Assembly (NCBI RefSeq): GCF_002105155.1
Contig: NW_019028998.1
Location: 620,001 to 684,000 of the forward strand
DNA from: Lobosporangium transversale
Lineage: Eukaryota; Mortierellomycota; Mortierellomycetes; Mortierellales; Mortierellaceae
Reading direction: 5' to 3'
DNA length: 64,000 bases
This document shows, one piece after another, positions 58,872 to 64,000 of the stretch (positions within the stretch are counted from its first letter, which is position 1; each line of letters opens with the position of its first letter). Made by a program: the position numbers and the translations under genes. The notes under the pieces were generated by a model, which made no database searches, was not told the origin of the DNA, and was given only the letters and a program-made list of their open reading frames with translations.

Positions 58872-60474
58872 TGGTGCGTGCCAAAACTGATGCAATAATT
58901 TGCATTTTTTAACATTCATTCCTCATTCTCCTTTTCCTTTCTAATGATCTTCCCTACCATCACCGCTTCTCATTCTCATTTGTCTCACCTTCGTAGACTG
59001 TCATCGCTGTTCTCATCAATGACGCAATTAGCGAATAATCGCCATTTGTATAGTCATGTCTCATTGCATCAGTTTTGGTAAAAAGTACATGTCAGGTTTG
59101 TCCATCCCTTACTTCTTTCTTATTCTTTATTCTTTCTTTATAGCACCATCACCACTGATACACCAAGCGACACTCTACATATCTGCCATATCTTTATCAT
59201 AACATGAAATCATTATCCAAATCAACTATCCAAAATGCAACTGCTCTACTTCACCAGGGAAAGTCTTCCAGAGAAGTGTCAAAGAGTTTAGGGATATCTG
59301 TTACCTCAGCTCAAAGGATTAGGAAAAGAGGCAAAGAAAGTATTCCAGTGCTGAGAGGGGGCCGACCCTGCAAAGTTACTAAGAAAACGAAGCAGCTTTT
59401 ATCAAGATTTTTTGACATGGGTGTATTGGAGACCCTAAAAGATGGCCAACAACTTGTTCAATTGAGGGAAGGAGTGCAGGTTAGTAAATCGAGCATCAGG
59501 AGGTTCCTTATGCAGGATGATATGGGGGCATATGTAAAACAGAAGCAGCCTGATCTGACGAAGAAGCAAATCTATGCTCGATATAATTTTGCAAAGGATC
59601 ACTTGGACAGGACTCTAGAAGACTGGAAGAACGTCATGTTCTCAGATGAGACCATCTTTAGCAGAGTTGGGTCCTGCGGAAGAAAGTACTACTACAAGCA
59701 TCGATGGGATAAAACTCTACGAGCACATCATATCAAAAAGACAAGGCAAGGCGGTGGAGGCAAAATGATGTTCTGGGGTTGTATAACTTACTACGGACCA
59801 GGCGATGGCTGCTGGCTCCAAGAGAAGGTGGATTCGGTGACATACGTCGACGTTCTCAAGGATTATATCTTTAAGTCCAGGGATTACTACTTGATGGATA
59901 AGGACAAATTTATATTTCAGCAGGACAATGCTAGGATTCATACCGGAAGAATAGCAATGACCTATATCCAAAAGTCTAAGATACCTCTCATGGAATGGCC
60001 AGCAAACTCTCCTGACATCAACCCAATAGAAAACATATGGGCATACATGAAGGTGCAGTTGGATCATTATCCAGACAAGGCAAAGAATATGGAGGATCTC
60101 TGGGAGAGAGTCCAAGACGTATGGACACATATCCCTCCTGAATTCTTACACAAACTATACTGCGGTATGCCGAAGAGGATGAGGGAGTTATATAAGGCTA
60201 AAGGAGGGAACATCGTTAGGGGAAAGGAGAAGTAACAGGAATAAATAAAAACAAGAAGTTGTTAATTGCCATAATAGATGCAATGAGATGTTGAAAGCAA
60301 ATTGCAATTAAATGCTAATTAGGCCACTGATGGCGATGACGATGAGACTCCATGGAGGTGAGACAAATGAGAATGAGAAACGGTGGTGGCAGGGAAGATC
60401 ATAAAGAGGAAGAAGGAGAATGAGGAATGAATGTTGAAAAATGCAATTTATTGCATCAGTTTTGGCACGCACTA
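58872..60474 (+). mobile_element. Tc1/mariner element 1 (1,603 bp)
   Basis: Inserted in the solo LTR at TA (58870-58871 and 60475-60476). Ends TGGTGCGTGCCAAAACTGATGC and its near-perfect inverse; similarity between the ends continues imperfectly for more than 130 bases, so the inverted repeats are long. The left-arm LTR gives the empty site, confirming both junctions. Confidence 0.95.
59204..60235 (+). CDS. Tc1-type transposase, DD34E, intact
   Basis: 343 aa. Two N-terminal helix-turn-helix segments (SREVSKSLGISVTSAQRIRK; VQVSKSSIRRFLM) separated by a GRP-type hook (GGRPCKV), then the catalytic domain: FSDETIFSRVG (first Asp), FQQDNARIHTG (second Asp) and WPANSPDINPIENIWAYMK (Glu), with 34 residues between second Asp and Glu. 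No stop or frameshift, so the element may be competent. Confidence 0.95.
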   Translation: MKSLSKSTIQNATALLHQGKSSREVSKSLGISVTSAQRIRKRGKESIPVLRGGRPCKVTKKTKQLLSRFFDMGVLETLKDGQQLVQLREGVQVSKSSIRRFLMQDDMGAYVKQKQPDLTKKQIYARYNFAKDHLDRTLEDWKNVMFSDETIFSRVGSCGRKYYYKHRWDKTLRAHHIKKTRQGGGGKMMFWGCITYYGPGDGCWLQEKVDSVTYVDVLKDYIFKSRDYYLMDKDKFIFQQDNARIHTGRIAMTYIQKSKIPLMEWPANSPDINPIENIWAYMKVQLDHYPDKAKNMEDLWERVQDVWTHIPPEFLHKLYCGMPKRMRELYKAKGGNIVRGKEK

Positions 60475-60541
60475 TAGTTCCTTACCTGATATCTTGAATA
60501 AAACTCCTAAGCTTTCCTTGACCCTTGTTCCTGTTCACATA

Positions 60542-62145
60542 CAGTGGTCATCAAAAGTCATTCAATGAATTAGGAATTTCGACATTCTCATTCCTTTCTC
60601 CAATTTGATCTTGCTTGTCGCTAATGAAACTTACGTAGCGAGTTTGACCATCGACAACGTCACTCCTACTACAATGTCAATGAGCTCCTGTTGCTAATTG
60701 AAAATTTAGATGAATGCCAATTATTGGCATCTCATTGAATGACATTTGAAGAAAATCAGGAGCTTTGCTTTATTTGTTTTTTTTTTCTGTTCTTCAGTAA
60801 TGTGTACGACCTCCTTTCATGCGATGTAGCTCCTCTACCCTTCGTGGCATACTTTCATATAGCTCATCAAGGAAGTCAGGTGGAATAGATGTCCAGATAT
60901 CCTGTAGTCTTTCCCATAGTTCATCCGGATCCTTTGGTACCTTCTCATATCCCTTGAGCCGATGATCCATGTAGGCCCATACATTCTCGATAGGGTTGAG
61001 GTCAGGAGAATTTGGAGGCCACTCCAAAGTGGTAATGTGTGACTTAATTAAGAACTCTTTAACCATCCTACTCGTATGAACACTTGCATTGTCCTGCTGA
61101 AAAATTAACTTTTCAGGGTCCTGGCCATACCACTTCCACGAGCCGAGGACATAATCTTGTAGAACATCAACATATGAAGAGGAATCAACTGTGACAGGGA
61201 TCCTGCAACCATCGCCTACACCATGATAAGTGATACAGCCCCACCACATAAGTTTGTTATGTGCTCCCCTTGATCTCTCTCTAACATCTCGATCTTCTAA
61301 AGTCCTGTGGCCGGGTCGCCTATATTGTGTTCTTCCTCCTAAGGACCCTAGCCTTTCAAAAAGCTTTTCGTCCGAGAACATCACTCGCTTCCAGTCATCA
61401 ACAGTCCAGTCAAGGTGGTTGAGGGCAAAATTCTTCCTTTTCGCAATCTGCATTTTTGTCAGCCTAGGCTTGAATGGGCGGACATAGTTTTTCAAACCCT
61501 CTGATTTTACATAGCGTCGGGCAGTCTCTACACTGACATGCACTCCATGACTCGATCTGATGTATTCTTGAACTGCCAGAATGGATCTAAGTTTCCCCGT
61601 ATCAACCTCGCGTGCAATTGCCCTCTTGGTAGCAGGGGAAACCAATGAGGGTCTGCCCATTCTGGGTTTAGGAATATTGTCCTTGACGTCCCTCCTGATC
61701 CTTATTGCCGATGGAATAGAGATACCAAGTTTCCTTGCCACTTCGCTTGTAGACTTCCCTTGTCGAAGTAAGGCCTGAGCATTGTGTACCTTTTCCATAG
61801 AAAGCGTCCTCATAATAAATACTAAACGATGTGGAATGTTAATTGTAAGTAGAGGTGTAAGAAGATATAGCTGAAGGTAACCTTGGTAGAAAAAAGAGAA
61901 GTGAAAAAGTTTTTTTTGCAATCAACATTGAAATTCAGCAGAAGTCATTCAATAGGCAGGTCAAATTGAAATTGGTTTTATTTCACAATGAAGTCATAAT
62001 TGGGAATGAGACATGAAAGTAATCATGAGGTGTGGGGAACAAATGCACTACCCCAAATATACTAGCCACATGCTAGATGAGAATGAAGAAAAGGAATGAG
62101 AATGTTAAAAATTCAAAATCATTGAATGACTTTTGATGACCACTG
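60542..62145 (-). mobile_element. Tc1/mariner element 2 (1,604 bp)
   Basis: Inserted in the same solo LTR 65 bases from element 1, at TA (60540-60541 and 62146-62147). Ends CAGTGGTCATCAAAAGTCAT with a perfect inverse for 27 bases. Different family from element 1 at the ends, although the transposases are related. The empty site is visible in the left-arm LTR. Confidence 0.95.
60794..61813 (-). CDS. Tc1-type transposase, DD34E, intact
   Basis: I take the start at MRTLSMEKVHNAQALL (61813); an upstream in-frame ATG at 61921 would add 36 hydrophobic residues unlike the family. About 339 aa: helix-turn-helix (TSEVARKLGISIPSAIRIRR), GRPS hook, second helix-turn-helix (GVHVSVETARRYVKSEG), catalytic FSDEKLFERLG, FQQDNASVHTS and WPPNSPDLNPIENVWAYMD with 34 residues between second Asp and Glu. 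No break. Confidence 0.95.
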   Translation of the reverse strand: MRTLSMEKVHNAQALLRQGKSTSEVARKLGISIPSAIRIRRDVKDNIPKPRMGRPSLVSPATKRAIAREVDTGKLRSILAVQEYIRSSHGVHVSVETARRYVKSEGLKNYVRPFKPRLTKMQIAKRKNFALNHLDWTVDDWKRVMFSDEKLFERLGSLGGRTQYRRPGHRTLEDRDVRERSRGAHNKLMWWGCITYHGVGDGCRIPVTVDSSSYVDVLQDYVLGSWKWYGQDPEKLIFQQDNASVHTSRMVKEFLIKSHITTLEWPPNSPDLNPIENVWAYMDHRLKGYEKVPKDPDELWERLQDIWTSIPPDFLDELYESMPRRVEELHRMKGGRTHY

Positions 62146-62615
62146 TATCTCCTACTCTCTTACATACCCACCTGCCTAGTCTGGAAAAGGTCATTCTGCC
62201 TTACCCTAAGCCTAGGTTCTCGACAGACTTTGAGTACCAACCACGGCGGCCAGGGTTTATGAAATCATGGATACAGCGGCTCTTGTCGTTTGTGCAGTAA
62301 TAGCTGTTTATTGACTATAGTTTCTGTAGCATTTTGTTCATAGAGTGTAGAAAATAAATCCCATGACCCTGAGGGTCCTTGTTATCAAAAAAAAAAATAA
62401 AAAAAAAAAAAAAAACCCCCCCGTCTTGCCTGGACGTGAGCTCAGCCACCCGATCCTCCCCGCTATAATAAATAGTGGACTCTCCGTCCCTGAAGTGTTC
62501 CTTACCTTTATCTTGGTACAACACTTCAGGTATGCAACCTCATTCATCTCAGCACTAGTTACTTGTATAGTATTATATGTATCATAAACTAATAAAGACC
62601 TTTATCTTGGTACAA

Positions 62616-62696
62616 TTTTTTTTTTTTTTTTTTTTTTTTCCTGTTAACAAGAACCCACAGAGGTGAGGAATTTTATTTCATAATCTCGCTCTAAAG
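62616..62696 (-). repeat. Longer inverted copy of the same poly(A)-tailed sequence
   Basis: Reverse complement of the 56-bp segment with a 24-nt tail (T run 62616-62639 on the plus strand). The minus-strand homology to the other copy begins at TTTAGAGCG (62696), but the sequence upstream looks like the body of the source element. No clear target duplication found. Confidence 0.6.
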
Positions 62697-62956
62697 TAAT
62701 GATATCGCCCTCAACTGTAAATAGTAACAATCAAAGGTGATCTTAGGTGGAATCGAAGGTCAAAGGATACTTTATTTGGCTATAACGTAGTGGACTATTT
62801 ATACTGATAATTGATAGGGTTGGGGCTTGGTGTCTTGGCACTTGGGCTTGACGTCTTGGCGCCTGGGGTGCGCGTGATAGTTGAGCCCTCCTCAAAGGTT
62901 TGAGTTCAGTATTGTATAACACGTTTGCATCAACTATGAAACAAGCGAAACTCTCA

Positions 62957-63029
62957 TTTAGAGCGAGATTATGAAATAAAATTCCTCACCTCTGTGGGTT
63001 CTTGTTAACAGGAAAAAAAAAAAAAAAAA
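62957..63029 (+). repeat. Retroposed 56-bp fragment with A17 tail and 19-bp target duplication
   Basis: The segment TTTAGAGCGAGATTATG ... TTGTTAACAGG (62957-63012) is followed by A17 (63013-63029). It is flanked by GAAACAAGCGAAACTCTCA (62938-62956) and GAAACAAGCGAAATTCTCA (63030-63048), a 19-base direct repeat with one difference. Tail plus long duplication is the mark of target-primed reverse transcription by a LINE-like enzyme. Confidence 0.75.
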
Positions 63030-63495
63030 GAAACAAGCGAAATTCTCAAAGTTCGCACGGGATGGCTGTGAAGAGCCAATTCGTATCCATGTTTTTCTCT
63101 ACCAATGTACACCGTGATCGGTACTCGAAGTCCATCCTTCCGATGTGGCCTGTTGCGCCCGTGAAAAGCCGCGGAGGCTGGCGTGCCGACTCTAGCTAAG
63201 GACGACTTTTAATTTTTTCTATTCGATCAAATCCACTGGCATGTGGACCCAAATCTTGCGGAATTGGTCTGAAATTTCTACTTTGGACTCCGTCAAACTT
63301 TGTGATCATCGCTGTCCTAGTCAAGTGGGTGGATGGGGATGTGCTGCCAGATGTACCGCTGGTTCGGCTGGGGGGTGGAATATATACCTAAGACATGTGG
63401 CCAGCCAGGCGACTTAGGGTAGTGCACCCACGATCTTAGCCTTAGCGGAGAACACTAGGCTGTCTCGGAGAGAAAGTATAAAAACTCAAGCAAAT

Positions 63496-64000
63496 TGTCA
63501 CGAACAGCAAGCAATGTCTAGCTCATGAATTGATGAATGACTTTTGTCTGATTCGAATCTGAAAAAGATCACGTGTGCTTGATTAATTTGTTCCGCTCAT
63601 TTCCTTCACTCATTCCTCCATGCATAGTTTGCCTGTCAAGCCAAGTCGCGTCTCCTAGTTTTCTAGCTCCGTGAATAGCTCCAAGGATTCTAGAAGAGCT
63701 ATAAACCAATAACCAAGGCTTATAGTGCCAAGGAACCTTGAAATAAGATTGCACCAGATATCTTCCTCGGATCCTGTGTATTAAGTTAACTCAACACTTG
63801 AAGTTCCGCATATGGTAAAAGTCCTTAGGAAATATTTGAGTAAGCTTTATTTAGAGTTCTTGAAGCGCGTCTCCGCTTCAGTCAAACAAGTATAAATATG
63901 ATAGATTTGTAACATAGTAAACCTCAGTCTGCAATAAAACTATTCGTGAATCCATTCTAGTTCTCAGCTCATTATCATTCTTGTTATTCATTCACTTACC
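63496..64000 (+). repeat. Third element A LTR copy, cut by window end
   Basis: The first 505 bases of the 537-bp LTR, identical by eye to those at 17906 and 28618. Preceded by CAAAT. It may be the 5' LTR of another element A copy or a solo LTR; the window ends 32 bases before the LTR does. Confidence 0.9.

Larger units (their letters stand above)
46941..62225. repeat. Right arm of giant inverted duplication, with two Tc1 insertions
   Basis: Reverse-complement copy of 32441-44485 plus two Tc1/mariner elements (58872-60474 and 60542-62145). The arm carries decayed versions of some genes that are intact on the left (CRN gene, small unknown gene, CRN header). Its outer end is a solo LTR of element C with its own GACTT duplication. 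Confidence 0.95.
58578..62225 (+). repeat. Solo LTR of element C (right arm), carrying two Tc1 elements
   Basis: TGTCGTATACC at 58578 to CTCGACA at 62225, flanked by the perfect 5-bp duplication GACTT (58573-58577 and 62226-62230). Removing the two Tc1 elements leaves the same 437-bp LTR as at 32441-32877. The internal region of element C is absent, as expected after LTR-LTR recombination. The six TGA(G/C)TCA sites are retained at 58669-58813. Confidence 0.92.
62226..63495. other. Repeat-rich stretch outside the palindrome
   Basis: No gene. Contains an 18-base direct repeat ACCTTTATCTTGGTACAA (about 62507 and 62599), A/T tracts (about 62386-62414), and two copies of a short poly(A)-tailed sequence listed separately. 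Between them, on the minus strand, a TATA-like AGTATAAATAG (about 62795) could start a transcript ending at the 62616 poly-T. The last 250 bases hold nothing I recognise. Confidence 0.5.

Overview
The window is nuclear DNA from a filamentous, early-diverging fungus. Housekeeping genes carry many short GT-AG introns, introns and intergenic DNA are full of long A/T homopolymers, and the accessory part holds chromodomain Ty3 (Gypsy-type) retrotransposons, Tc1/mariner elements and Crinkler (CRN) genes. CRN proteins with these headers and nuclease tails are typical of Mucoromycota in the broad sense, so a Mortierella-like fungus is my best guess. That placement is inference; no rRNA or marker search was possible.

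1-13,600 is a compact conserved block of six genes: the 3' end of a GMC oxidoreductase, a protoglobin, TFIID subunit TAF8, the deubiquitinase USP5/Ubp14, the J-protein DPH4 of diphthamide synthesis, TFIIE-alpha and glyoxalase I. (TAF8/USP5) and (DPH4/TFIIE-alpha) are divergent pairs with short shared promoters. I rebuilt the exon structures of TAF8, USP5, TFIIE-alpha and GLO1 with frame kept throughout; DPH4 has one uncertain junction.

14,573-32,440 is a transposon pile. It holds an old LTR relic, a 2.34-kb TA-inserting element with an unusually long D-to-E spacing in its transposase, a 98-bp hAT-like MITE, and an 11.2-kb Ty3 element (A). Element A is split by a second complete Ty3 element (B, 5-bp duplication ACTTT). 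A third Ty3 element (C, minus strand) is cut in its RNase H region exactly at the A LTR.

32,441-62,225 is the striking part: a giant inverted duplication. Two nearly identical arms (32,441-44,485 and 46,941-62,225) flank a 2.46-kb unique spacer. Each arm carries a CRN effector gene (ubiquitin-like header, P-loop NTPase, PD-(D/E)XK-like nuclease), a second CRN-type NTPase/nuclease gene that has lost its middle, an orphan CRN header fragment and a broken Ty3 relative (D). The left CRN gene is intact; the right copy is frameshifted. The right arm was later hit by two Tc1 elements with complete DD34E transposases and clean TA duplications, and there element C is only a solo LTR with duplication GACTT. 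The spacer contains two decayed pieces of another nuclease-like family.

62,226-64,000 holds poly(A)-tailed retroposed fragments and the start of a third copy of the element A LTR. The layout reads as a stable housekeeping block abutting a repeat-driven nursery for effector-like genes. A collapsed or folded assembly must be excluded before the palindrome is accepted.
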